Assembly (NCBI RefSeq): GCF_004011175.1
Contig: NZ_RQXX01000003.1
Span: 186,001 to 250,000 of the forward strand
DNA length: 64,000 bases
Direction of reading: 5' to 3'
Source of the DNA: Mesobaculum littorinae
Lineage (GTDB): Bacteria; Pseudomonadota; Alphaproteobacteria; Rhodobacterales; Rhodobacteraceae
Position 1 is the first letter of the stretch; the number at the start of each line of letters is the position of its first letter. Below are positions 8,679 through 16,516 of the stretch, in pieces. The position numbers and the translations under genes were made by a program. The notes below the pieces were generated by a model, which saw only the letters and a list, made by a program, of their open reading frames with translations, had not been told where the DNA came from and did no database searches.

Positions 8679-10195
8679 GGCTGCACCTCCAGCACGTTGA
8701 CGGGGCGGCCCTCATCCTCGGCCAGGTAGCGGGCGAGCATCCCTCGCGCCGCCTTGAGGCGATAGGACGACGAGGCGCGCATGTCGCTGAGCGGCTGGAA
8801 GTCCTGCGCCAGCGCCTCTTGCGCCGCGGCCACGGTTTCGGCGGTCCAGGGCCGGCCCCGCAGCGCCGCCTCGACCGCCGAGGCGCGCTTCGGGATCCCC
8901 GCCATGCCGCCGAAGGCGATGCGCGCCTGCGTGACGGTGCCGTCCTCGACCGTGATCGAGAGGCAGCCGCAGACGGCCGAGATGTCCTGGTCGAAGCGCT
9001 TCGACAGCTTGTAGCAGCGCAGCCTGTCGGGCTGGCGCGGGAAACTCACCGCCTCCACGAACTCGCCCGGCTGGCGATCCTGCTTGCCGTATTCGAGGAA
9101 GAAGGACTCAAGCGGGATCTCGCGCCGCTCACCGCCGCGCCGCAGGTGCAGCGTGGCGCCCAGCGCGATCAGCGCGGGCGGCCCGTCGCCGATGGGCGAG
9201 CCGTTGGCAATGTTGCCGCCCACGGTCGCTGCGTTGCGCACCTGGGTCGAGCCGTAGCGGCGCAACATCTCGGCGAACGAGGGGTGCAGATCGGCAATGG
9301 CCCGGCGCAGCTCGGCCACGGTGGCGGTTGCGCCGATGCAGATGGTGTCGCGGCCGATCTCGATCCCGCGCAGGTCTGCGACGCCGTTCAGGAAGCACAC
9401 AGTGCCCAGGTCGCGCAGTCCCTTCGTGACCCAGAGGCCCACGTCGGTCGCCCCGCCCACCAGCGTGGCGCCGGGATTGGCCGCGTAGAAGGCCGCAAGG
9501 TCGTCTGCCGTGGTGGGCCGGTAGAACGGCGTGGCCGAGGGCACGGGCCCGCCTTCGGACGAGGCGCCGGAGCCCGCGGTGGGATTGCGGTGGCCCCAGT
9601 CGGCACCCGTCCCGGCATAGCCGCCGGGCGCGGTGGCCGCGGTCGGGACCGGCCCGTCGGTCAGCGCCTCGGGGGCGCCGTAGGCAGGGTCCGCATCCTC
9701 GCCCGGGGGGGCATCGCGCATCCAGTCCGGGACCGGCGCCGCCTGCGCGGCCTGCGCCGCGCGGATGATCGGGGCGTAACCGGTGCAGCGGCACAGGTTG
9801 CCGGCCAGCTGATCGTCGTGATCCGTGGCGCCGTTCAGGTGCGCGGTGGCCATCGAGACGATGAAGCCGGGCGTGCAGAACCCGCATTGGGACCCATGGG
9901 CATCGACCATCGCCTGCTGCACGGGATGCAGCTGCCCCTCGGGCCCCGCGATCCCTTCGACGGTGCGCACCGCCTTGCCCGCGATCTGGGGCAGGAACAG
10001 GATGCAAGCATTGACCGCGCGGGCGCCATCCTCATCGGTGACCATCACCGTGCAGGCGCCGCAGTCGCCTTCGTTGCAGCCTTCCTTGGTGCCGGTCAGG
10101 CCGCGATTTTCGCGCAGCCAGTCAAGCAGCGTCCGCGTGGGCGGCTCGCCGTCGATATGCACGCTCTCTCCGTTCAGAAGAAAGGTGAAGCTCAT
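8675..10195 (-). CDS. xdhA: Xanthine dehydrogenase small subunit XdhA (2Fe-2S and FAD domains)
   Basis: 506-residue electron-transfer subunit. The N-terminal plant-type 2Fe-2S domain shows [14 protein letters not shown]; the second 2Fe-2S domain shows QCGFCTPGF and [11 protein letters not shown]. After residue about 222 come the FAD-binding domain ([22 protein letters not shown]) and the CO_deh_flav_C domain. Residues about 153-222 are a G/P/A/T-rich linker longer than in typical XdhA, parallel to the insertion in XdhB. First gene of the minus-strand purine operon; its upstream region (10196-10372) is shared with the divergent acetyltransferase and must hold the operon promoter, although no clear motif stands out. 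Confidence 0.96.
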   Translation of the reverse strand: MSFTFLLNGESVHIDGEPPTRTLLDWLRENRGLTGTKEGCNEGDCGACTVMVTDEDGARAVNACILFLPQIAGKAVRTVEGIAGPEGQLHPVQQAMVDAHGSQCGFCTPGFIVSMATAHLNGATDHDDQLAGNLCRCTGYAPIIRAAQAAQAAPVPDWMRDAPPGEDADPAYGAPEALTDGPVPTAATAPGGYAGTGADWGHRNPTAGSGASSEGGPVPSATPFYRPTTADDLAAFYAANPGATLVGGATDVGLWVTKGLRDLGTVCFLNGVADLRGIEIGRDTICIGATATVAELRRAIADLHPSFAEMLRRYGSTQVRNAATVGGNIANGSPIGDGPPALIALGATLHLRRGGERREIPLESFFLEYGKQDRQPGEFVEAVSFPRQPDRLRCYKLSKRFDQDISAVCGCLSITVEDGTVTQARIAFGGMAGIPKRASAVEAALRGRPWTAETVAAAQEALAQDFQPLSDMRASSSYRLKAARGMLARYLAEDEGRPVNVLEVQP

Positions 10196-10372
10196 GTGAT
10201 GTATCCCGCCGCCTTACCACTTGGCTATGAGGGGCCCCTGCGCATGGTCGATGCGGCGTAGACCGCGCGCCCCCGGTCAGGGGTCGATGAAACAGGCGCA
10301 GCATCGCTTTGGCAAGCCCCCGCCACGGCGTTATGACGGGCGGCGCAGCATCGGACGAACGGGCAGGGACGC

Positions 10373-10891
10373 ATGGCAGAGCTGACGATCCGCGAAATCG
10401 GGCGCGAGGAGGAAGAGACGGTCTGGCGCCTTCTGAAGCCCATCGTCGAGGCGGGCGAAACTCTCTGCGCCCCGCCCGGGGGCGGGCGCGCGGGCGGGCT
10501 GGCCTATTGGTGGCCCGCGACCGCCCGGGTGTTCCTGGCCGAGGCCGAGGGCACGCCCCTAGGCACCGCCTACCTGCGGCCCAACCAGACCGGCGGCGGC
10601 GCACATGTCTGCAACGCGGGCTTCGCGACGGCGCCCGAGGCCAAGGGCCGCGGCGTCGCGCGCGCGCTTCTGGTCCGCGTGCTGGACGAGGCGCGCGCGG
10701 CGGGCTTTGCCGCGATGCAGTTCAACTTCGTCGTGGCCAGCAACACCCGTGCCATCGCGATCTGGGAAAGCCACGGCTTCGAGGTGGTGGGCCGCCTGCC
10801 CTGCGCCTACCGCCCGCTCTCGGGTGGCGAGGTCGACGCGCTGGTGATGTATCGCCGGCTGGACGACACGCCCCCGCCGCACGACACCTGA
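10373..10891 (+). CDS. GNAT family N-acetyltransferase
   Basis: 172-residue protein with a single GNAT fold. The acetyl-CoA pyrophosphate loop is in FATAPEAKGRGVARALLVRVLDEAR (Q/RxxGxG/A-like, around residues 84-108), followed by the beta-bulge and SNTRAIAIWESHGFEVVGRLP, the usual C-terminal strand-helix of the family. The substrate cannot be told from sequence. It is divergent from xdhA with 177 bp between the starts and is followed by 285 bp without a gene. Confidence 0.85.
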   Translation: MAELTIREIGREEEETVWRLLKPIVEAGETLCAPPGGGRAGGLAYWWPATARVFLAEAEGTPLGTAYLRPNQTGGGAHVCNAGFATAPEAKGRGVARALLVRVLDEARAAGFAAMQFNFVVASNTRAIAIWESHGFEVVGRLPCAYRPLSGGEVDALVMYRRLDDTPPPHDT

Positions 10892-11176
10892 ACGCCCCGC
10901 CGGGGGCCCGGGTCCGCCCCGCGGAGGCGCAAGGGACCATCGCCCCCACGGCACGGCCCAGACGACGGGACAGGCGTTCGGCCCGGTCCCGCGCAGGGGG
11001 GCGATGACGGGCATTAAAGGGTGGCCCGGTCAGGCGGAGGATGGCGCGGGGTGCGAAGGCGGGCGGCCCCGGCGCCGCCCTCGGCCGGGCGCCCCACGTC
11101 CCCGCATAGCGGCCTGTCGTGCCCCGGCAAAGCCTGTTAGACGTCGGGGCCAAGGCCCGCAGGAGACACCATTGAC

Positions 11177-11905
11177 ATGCCCAACCGCAGCCGTCCGCTT
11201 TATGCCGTGCTGATCGATGCCGACAACATTCCGGCGAAGTTCGCGCAGCCCATCCTGAAAGAGATCACATCGCTCGGAGAACCGGCGCTGCGCCGGGTCT
11301 ACGGCGACTGGTCGTCGGGACGGCTGAACAACTGGTCGAAGACGGTGCGCGATCTCGGGCTGGTGGCGCACCAGGAATCGGCCAACACCGTGGGCAAGAA
11401 CGCCAGCGACATCGGGCTGGTGATCGACGCGATGGACATCCTGCATACCGGGCGCTTCGACGGCTTCGTGCTGGTCAGCTCGGACAGCGACTTTACCGCG
11501 CTGGCCAACCGCATCCGCGAACAGGGGCTGGACGTCATCGGCATCGGCGAGCGCAAGGCCCCCGAAAGCCTGCGCAACGTCTGCAACCGCTTCATCATGA
11601 TCGAAAACATCGTCGATGAGCCCGAGACCACGGCCCCCGCGCCCGGCAAGCCCGCTCAGGAAACGCCCTCGACCAAGCAGTCGCCGCTGGACGCGGTGCC
11701 GCTGATCCTGCGGGCGATGGACAAGATCGAGCAGGACGACGAATGGTATGCGCTGGGACCGCTCGGGCAGTACATCGTCGCCGACAATCCCGACTTCGAC
11801 ACCCGCACCTACGGCAAGCGCAAGCTGTCGGACCTGGTGACCGAGCTGAAGCGGTTCGAGACCAAGCGCATCGGCAACCAGCTGCACGTCCGCCGCGCCG
11901 ACTGA
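11177..11905 (+). CDS. NYN-domain (PIN-like) protein with C-terminal OST-HTH/LOTUS-type domain
   Basis: 242 residues. The N-terminal NYN domain carries its acidic motifs: YAVLIDADNIPAKF at residues 9-22, NASDIGLVIDAMDIL and GFVLVSSDSDFTALANRIREQG, which in PIN/NYN nucleases bind the metal ion. A linker rich in P, A and T (about residues 155-175) leads to a C-terminal winged-helix-like segment (DEWYALGPLGQYIVADNPDFDTRTYGKRKLSDLV) of the OST-HTH/LOTUS type, which in other proteins binds RNA. The architecture is that of LabA/DUF88-like predicted RNases; the substrate is unknown. Confidence 0.88.
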   Translation: MPNRSRPLYAVLIDADNIPAKFAQPILKEITSLGEPALRRVYGDWSSGRLNNWSKTVRDLGLVAHQESANTVGKNASDIGLVIDAMDILHTGRFDGFVLVSSDSDFTALANRIREQGLDVIGIGERKAPESLRNVCNRFIMIENIVDEPETTAPAPGKPAQETPSTKQSPLDAVPLILRAMDKIEQDDEWYALGPLGQYIVADNPDFDTRTYGKRKLSDLVTELKRFETKRIGNQLHVRRAD

Positions 11906-12158
11906 CCGGGCCCCGGCATCGTCCCGGGCGGCGTCGTCGCGTCGGGCATCGTCCTGTAGCGCAACGCCCCCTCCGGCAGCCGCCCGCGGCGCCGGTCGCG
12001 GCAGGCCGGGGACCGCTCGGCGGCCTGCGCCACGGCAGCCGAGAGGCTCCGGGCACACCTACGAGGTGGCAGGGCGGCACTTGCCCCCGGGGCCCCTTTG
12101 GCGGGCGGAGCCCTGAGCGGTTTCTGCCTGACCGGGTGGACCCGCCTGGCGGCGGTGC

Positions 12159-13337
12159 CTAGGTGTCGGCCCCGCCCGTACTGCCGCCCGTTCTGCCGCC
12201 GTGCCGCGGTGCGCCGCGATCCAGCCTGAGGGGCGAGCGCGAAAACCGGATGGGCGAGCGGATGCCGGGCACCGTGCCGCCCTTCGCGCCCTCGTGCGGC
12301 AGGTCGATGCGCAGCCCCCGCGCGATCACCTGCGGATCCTCGAAGACATCGCCCACCGTGTTGATCGGCCCGCCCGGCACGCCCGCCTCTTCCAGTTGCG
12401 CCAGCAGCGTGTCGCGCGGGATCTGCTGCGTCTTCGCCGAGATCAGCTGCGCCAGCGCGGAGCGGTTGGCGACACGGGCGGGGTTGGTCGCATAGGCCGG
12501 ATCGGCCACCAGCTGCCCCAGATCCAGCAGGGCGCAGAGCCGGGCGAACTGGCCGTCATTGCCGACCGCGATGATCAGGTGCCCGTCCGAGACGGGAAAC
12601 ACCTGGTAGGGCGCGATCGAGGGGTGGGCGTTGCCCAGCCGCTGCGGCACCACGCCCGAGGTCAGGTAGCTTTGCCCCTGGTTCGCCAGCACGCCCACCA
12701 TGCTGTCGTAAAGCGCCATGTCGATATGCTGGCCCCGGCCGGACCGCTCGCGCTCCAGCAGCGCGGCCTCGATCGCGATGACGCCGTAGAGGCCGGTAAA
12801 GATGTCGGCGAAGGCCACGCCGATCTTCTGCGGCGGCTGCGCCGGGTCGCCCGTCAGGTCCATGATCCCCGACATGCCCTGGATGATGTAGTCGTACCCC
12901 GCGCGCGTGGCATAGGGGCCGGTCTGGCCGAAGCCCGTGACCGAGCAGTAGATCAGACGCGGATTGAGGGCCGACAGGCTGTCGTAGTCGAGACCGTATT
13001 TCACCAGCCCGCCGGTCTTGAAATTCTCGATGAGGATATCGGCCTCGGCCGCCAGCGCGCGCAGTTCGGCCTGCCCCTCGGCGGTGGCGAAATCGATGAC
13101 GACGCTGGACTTGCCCCGGTTGGCGCAATGGAAATAGGCGGCGTCGAGCGGCCCGTCCTCGCCCTCGACAAAGGGCGGTCCCCAGTTGCGGGTATCGTCG
13201 CCCGCCGGGCTTTCGACCTTGATGACCTCGGCCCCGAGATCGGCCAGCGTCTGCCCGATCCACGGCCCGGCCAGGATGCGAGCAAGCTCGAGCACCTTGA
13301 GCCCGTCGAGCGGCGGGCGAGCGCCGCCCCCGGTCAT
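12159..13337 (-). CDS. CaiB/BaiF family (class III) CoA-transferase
   Basis: 392-residue CoA-transferase that would move CoA between carboxylic acids; the acid pair is not predictable. It opens with PPLDGLKVLELARILAGPWIGQTLADLGAEVIKVE, the family N-terminus. The catalytic aspartate is probably the D in RAGYDYIIQGMSGIM (about residue 170). The C-terminus ends in a G/R/T-rich tail. The ATG at 13337 was preferred to the GTG at 13343 because GGGGA lies eight bases upstream of the ATG and too close to the GTG. The start overlaps the stop of the small ORF at 13334-13447 by four bases. Confidence 0.93.
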   Translation of the reverse strand: MTGGGARPPLDGLKVLELARILAGPWIGQTLADLGAEVIKVESPAGDDTRNWGPPFVEGEDGPLDAAYFHCANRGKSSVVIDFATAEGQAELRALAAEADILIENFKTGGLVKYGLDYDSLSALNPRLIYCSVTGFGQTGPYATRAGYDYIIQGMSGIMDLTGDPAQPPQKIGVAFADIFTGLYGVIAIEAALLERERSGRGQHIDMALYDSMVGVLANQGQSYLTSGVVPQRLGNAHPSIAPYQVFPVSDGHLIIAVGNDGQFARLCALLDLGQLVADPAYATNPARVANRSALAQLISAKTQQIPRDTLLAQLEEAGVPGGPINTVGDVFEDPQVIARGLRIDLPHEGAKGGTVPGIRSPIRFSRSPLRLDRGAPRHGGRTGGSTGGADT

Positions 13338-13447
13338 CGACACGTCCCCGCGGGCCCTGCGCCGGGGCGGCCCCGGGGCGCATCACGGCGCGTGGCACGG
13401 GGCGCGTCACGGCGCGCGTCACGGATCTGAGGGCTGAGGTCGGTCAT
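13334..13447 (-). CDS. Small ORF (37 aa) coupled to the CoA-transferase gene, candidate
   Basis: ATG preceded by GGGAGA at nine bases and a stop that shares ATGA with the start of the CoA-transferase gene. The peptide begins MTDLSPQIRDARRDAP and then repeats the RRDAP/TRRDAP theme, ending GPAGTCR. The coupling geometry suggests it is translated, perhaps as a leader peptide or as an extended translation-initiation context. High GC content makes chance ORFs common, and the repeat-like DNA (CACGGCGCG at 13380-13420) could be the real signal. Confidence 0.35.
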   Translation of the reverse strand: MTDLSPQIRDARRDAPRATRRDAPRGRPGAGPAGTCR

Positions 13448-13813
13448 CGGCGCACGTCTCCCTGGCGGACGGCGCCGTGATACCGTGTTCCACGTCGGGG
13501 TGACAGGCCCCGGGCGGGGTTTCGGCGGGCGACCGTCCCGGCGGGCGCGCCCGATGCAGGCCCCGGGGCAGGTCCGATACGCCAAGACGGGGCGGAGCGT
13601 CGCGCGTCAGGTCCGGGCGCCGCATCCCGCGTCACGGTGCCGGGGGTACCGCGCCCACGTCACCTGCCCCTTCTTGTCGACGGAGCGCGACGATCAATGC
13701 AAAACCATCTAGCTGCGCTCGGCCCACCTTGGGGACTGGCGCCGTCCCGGCGCCCCCGGGGGCCTGCGCAATGCGCGGCCGGGCGATCCCGGCCGCCGAG
13801 GTTGTCCCCGGCT
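13448..13813. other. Intergenic stretch between lipoprotein and CoA-transferase genes
   Basis: About 366 bp. The left part, downstream of the lipoprotein stop, is very GC-rich with several short dyads (for example GGCGCC...GGCGCC near 13738-13760) that could act in termination. The only AT-richer patch is at 13690-13712 (CGATCAATGCAAAACCATC). No gene or clear promoter seen. Confidence 0.5.
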
Positions 13814-14461
13814 CTACCCGGCTTCGGGGACGAGCAGCCCTGCCTCGATCAGTTCCTTGCGTTCGCGGATCAGGACGCCGTGGTTCTGGTCGGCGTCGTC
13901 ATCGGTGATCGTGCGCTCGACAACGCCGGGATGGCGACCAAAGGCCTCCATGGTGTTGTTGGGGAACCAGCTGACGCCGATATCCTCGAACCCCGGCAGC
14001 TGCGACAGGATGGTGCTGGTGGCACGCGAACAGCCGGCCGCGGCGACGGGGCCGTAGTCCATCGCCAGGCGCAGCGCCTGCTCGGCGACCTCGGGCGATA
14101 CCTCGATCCGCTGCTCGACGATGCGGAAGCTCTCACGCGCATGGAAATCGATGTAGACGGACTGGATACGCGGGGACACGCCGTACAGCACGTCGCCGCG
14201 CTCAGGCGCGTTGGGATGCACGAAGGATCCCGCCGGGTCGAACAGGACCCGTTGCGAGCCGTTGATCAGAAGCCCGGTATGCGCGCCATTGTCGTTAATG
14301 TTGCGGATCACGGTATAAAGCGTGAGCGAGGGCGCTTCGTCCGGGGCGGTGTAGGCGGCGCGCTGGACTTCGGCCAGCGGCGTCCCGACCTCGACCCCGG
14401 CACAGGCGGCGAGAAGCGGCAGGAGCGCGGCCAGAAGCACGCGCCGGAACAGGTGGGTCAT
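13814..14461 (-). CDS. Lipoprotein with NlpC/P60-like (permuted papain-type) features
   Basis: 215 residues. The N-terminus MTHLFRRVLLAALLPLLAACAG is a lipoprotein signal with lipobox LAAC, so the protein should be membrane-anchored in the periplasm. The mature part has NDNGAHTGLLING followed by LFDPAGSF and, about 80 residues later, AAAGCSRATSTIL. A conserved-looking His ahead of a Cys-Ser pair is the order of circularly permuted NlpC/P60 (YiiX/LRAT-like) enzymes; assignment to that fold is inference. It starts two bases after the stop of the cytochrome oxidase subunit IV gene and is surely co-transcribed with it. Confidence 0.75.
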   Translation of the reverse strand: MTHLFRRVLLAALLPLLAACAGVEVGTPLAEVQRAAYTAPDEAPSLTLYTVIRNINDNGAHTGLLINGSQRVLFDPAGSFVHPNAPERGDVLYGVSPRIQSVYIDFHARESFRIVEQRIEVSPEVAEQALRLAMDYGPVAAAGCSRATSTILSQLPGFEDIGVSWFPNNTMEAFGRHPGVVERTITDDDADQNHGVLIRERKELIEAGLLVPEAG

Positions 14462-14463
14462 GA

Positions 14464-14595
14464 TCAGTTGATCAGGGCCAGGAAGACCAGGAAGATCACG
14501 ACGGCGATCGCGCCGCGGGTGACCATGGTGATGAACCCGTTGAAGGTTTCTTCCTGGACGGTGATGTCCATCGACCCGTGCTTGTGTTCGGCCAT
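14464..14595 (-). CDS. aa3-type cytochrome c oxidase subunit IV (43 aa)
   Basis: Very small single-span subunit of the aa3 oxidase of Rhodobacter/Paracoccus type (COX4_pro_2 family). MAEHKHGSMDITVQEETFNG is the soluble part and residues about 22-43 (ITMVTRGAIAVVIFLVFLALIN) form the transmembrane helix that ends the protein. The ATG at 14595 gives the family start MAEHKHG; an upstream ATG at 14646 would add 17 residues unlike the family. The other oxidase genes are not in the window, which is usual for this gene. Confidence 0.9.
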   Translation of the reverse strand: MAEHKHGSMDITVQEETFNGFITMVTRGAIAVVIFLVFLALIN

Positions 14596-14625
14596 TTTCA
14601 GCAAATCCCCTGCCTGCCGGGCGCA

Positions 14626-14659
14626 CCAGTCGTTCGGTGCGTCCAATCGTTCGGTGCGG
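14626..14659. repeat. 17-bp tandem direct repeat in the leader of the oxidase subunit IV gene
   Basis: CCAGTCGTTCGGTGCGT (14626-14642) is followed directly by CCAATCGTTCGGTGCGG (14643-14659), 15 of 17 bases identical. It lies 31 bases upstream of the subunit IV start. On the minus strand a possible promoter (GTGACA, then TCTATC about 15 bases later) is just upstream at about 14665-14692. The two direct copies could be an operator or a leader RNA element. Confidence 0.55.
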
Positions 14660-14956
14660 AGCGATAGACGATTCCTCCCGCCCTGTCACGCGCCGGATCG
14701 CCGCAACCCCGGCCCTCGCAGCCCGGTGCGGCCCGGGGCAGCCCGTGCGCCGCGCCCGCCTGCCGATCCGCCCCCGCGGACCGGCGCGGGTGGGCGTTCG
14801 GTGACCAGACGTCGGCGGCCAACGTCTACGGGCCGGGGGTCGCAGCGAAGCTACGCTGCCCGGGCGGGACGTGTGACGGCGGACATCAAGAGGCGGACGG
14901 CAGGACGAAGAGCTCAGGAGGCCGGGGCCTTGAGCCGTGCCGCGCGAGGCCCCGGC
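14660..14956. other. Non-coding stretch between DUF6173 and oxidase subunit IV genes
   Basis: About 300 bp of GC-rich DNA. Apart from the candidate minus-strand promoter next to the tandem repeat, nothing recognisable is seen. Confidence 0.5.
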
Positions 14957-15448
14957 TCAGGGCGCGGCGTCGTTTGGATCGGCGCTTTTCAGATCGGCCG
15001 TTTCAAGATCGGCTGCGAGCCGAAACCCGATGCGCTGCGGCTCGGGCCGCTCGGGCGCCTTCGGCACCGCGCGCAGGAACACCGAAAGCTGGCTGACATG
15101 CTGGATGAGCTGGGTCTTCTGGCCCGTCGGATCAGTGCCGTAGAAGGTGACGATATCGGGATCGAAATAGCCCATGCCCTGGATCTTGAGCACCCCGGGC
15201 GCGCCGCCCACGAAGCCCATGGCGACCTCGTGTTCGCCATCCAGCCCCTCTTCGAACTTGCGGATGTAGAGCACCAGCCGCTGATAGGCCCATTCGGCAG
15301 GGCTCTTGCTGGCGACGGGTTGCCGGACCGCGGCGGGCAGCGGGGCGGATTCGACCCCCTCGGTCGCGGGGTCGGCATGGACGGCATGGGCGCGCGGCAG
15401 GGCGCTGGCCTCCATCGCCTCGGCCGCGGTGTGGATCGGATCGGTCAT
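14957..15448 (-). CDS. DUF6173-type conserved protein
   Basis: 163-residue soluble protein without signal peptide. The conserved core is SPAEWAYQRLVLYIRKFEEGLDGEHEVAMGFVGG, then QGMGYFDPDIVTFYGTDPTGQKTQLIQHVSQLSVFLRAVPK, matching a Rhodobacterales family of unknown function that I recall as DUF6173. The C-terminus (AADLETADLKSADPND) is encoded by imperfect repeats of GATCGGC..TTTTC (14978-15018). It lies 20 bp after the metallo-hydrolase gene, in an operon with it and the acyl-CoA dehydrogenase. Function unknown. Confidence 0.8.
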   Translation of the reverse strand: MTDPIHTAAEAMEASALPRAHAVHADPATEGVESAPLPAAVRQPVASKSPAEWAYQRLVLYIRKFEEGLDGEHEVAMGFVGGAPGVLKIQGMGYFDPDIVTFYGTDPTGQKTQLIQHVSQLSVFLRAVPKAPERPEPQRIGFRLAADLETADLKSADPNDAAP

Positions 15449-15468
15449 CTGCGGTCCCTCCCGGGGGG

Positions 15469-16506
15469 TCAGGCGCGGCGCCACAGCCATGCGCCGGTCT
15501 CGGTGATCTCGCGCGTGGCCCGCCCGGAATGCCACAGGTGGACGCAATGGGCCATCGCCTCGACCATGGCCAGCCCGTAGGCATCGCCCCGGATCTCGCG
15601 CTTGAACAGAGGCACGAAGCAGTCGCAGGCGGTTTTCGGCGTGTCGAGATGCCGTTCCAGACGCGCAAGCGCGGCATGGTGGTTCTCGATCAGCTGGTCC
15701 AGCCGCGTGGGCAGGCCGCGATAGGGCAGCTTGTGGCCCGGCAGGACCAGCTGCGTCTCGGTCGCGAGGGTGGCGAAGCGCTCGCAGCTTTCCAGCCAGC
15801 CGGCCACCGGATCGGCGAGCGGTTCGGTCGCATGCGCCCCGATATTGGGCGAGATCGACGGCAGAAGCTGGTCACCCCCCAGCACGAGGTCGTCGTCACG
15901 GCTCCAGAACGTCGCGTGTTCGGGGGCATGGCCATTGCCCATGCGGATGTCCCAGTCGCGCCCGCCCATGCGGATGCACCCGCCTTCGACGATCCGGGTA
16001 TAGCCCAGGGGCAGCGTGCCGGTGATGTCGGCAAAGTTCATCGGCCGCGCGGCGGCACGCTCCGCATAGACCTCGTCCGCCATACCCGCGGCGCGCCAGA
16101 AGGCCAGCGTTTCGGGAAGCGGGCGGTCCTGCACGTCCAGTTGCAGCATCCGCGTCAGCAGATAGGCGGTGCGGGTGGTGACGATCTCGGCCCCGCCGGC
16201 TGCGAACCACGCGGCCAGCCCGACGTGATCGGGATGGTTGTGGCTGAGCACGACACGGGCGACCGGCTTGCCCGCCAGCGGGCCCGCAAGCGCGGTTTCC
16301 CAGACCTCGCGGATCTCGGGCGTGTCGAGCCCTGTGTCGAGGATCGTCCAGGCGTCGCCGTCGTCCAGCGCATAGACGTTCACGTGGTCCAGCGCCCAAG
16401 GCAGCGGGATGCGCAGCCACAGCACCCCGGGGGCGATTTCGGTCGCGGCACCGGGGGCCGGGGGCGTGTCGACGGGATAGCGGATCTGTCGCGGGCTTGC
16501 GTCCAT
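15469..16506 (-). CDS. Metallo-beta-lactamase-fold hydrolase
   Basis: 345 residues. The metal-binding motif HNHPDHVGL is at about residues 89-97; further ligands are probably in NGHAPEHATFW and the aspartate of LVLGGDQLLP, and LVLPGHKLPY supplies the last histidine. A C-terminal region of about 100 residues (LIENHHAALARLERHL..., then WHSGRATREITETGAWLWRRA) fits the BLACT/winged-helix extension of glyoxalase II-like and LACTB2-like hydrolases. It is 10 bp downstream of the acyl-CoA dehydrogenase gene, so a thioester or related substrate is plausible. Confidence 0.88.
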   Translation of the reverse strand: MDASPRQIRYPVDTPPAPGAATEIAPGVLWLRIPLPWALDHVNVYALDDGDAWTILDTGLDTPEIREVWETALAGPLAGKPVARVVLSHNHPDHVGLAAWFAAGGAEIVTTRTAYLLTRMLQLDVQDRPLPETLAFWRAAGMADEVYAERAAARPMNFADITGTLPLGYTRIVEGGCIRMGGRDWDIRMGNGHAPEHATFWSRDDDLVLGGDQLLPSISPNIGAHATEPLADPVAGWLESCERFATLATETQLVLPGHKLPYRGLPTRLDQLIENHHAALARLERHLDTPKTACDCFVPLFKREIRGDAYGLAMVEAMAHCVHLWHSGRATREITETGAWLWRRA

Positions 16507-16516
16507 GGCCCGCGTC

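Noticed and set aside
13370-13425. CACGGCGCG short repeats as a CRISPR or satellite array
   Set aside because: The units are irregular and very short, and they lie within the candidate 37-codon ORF. There are no spacers of constant length.
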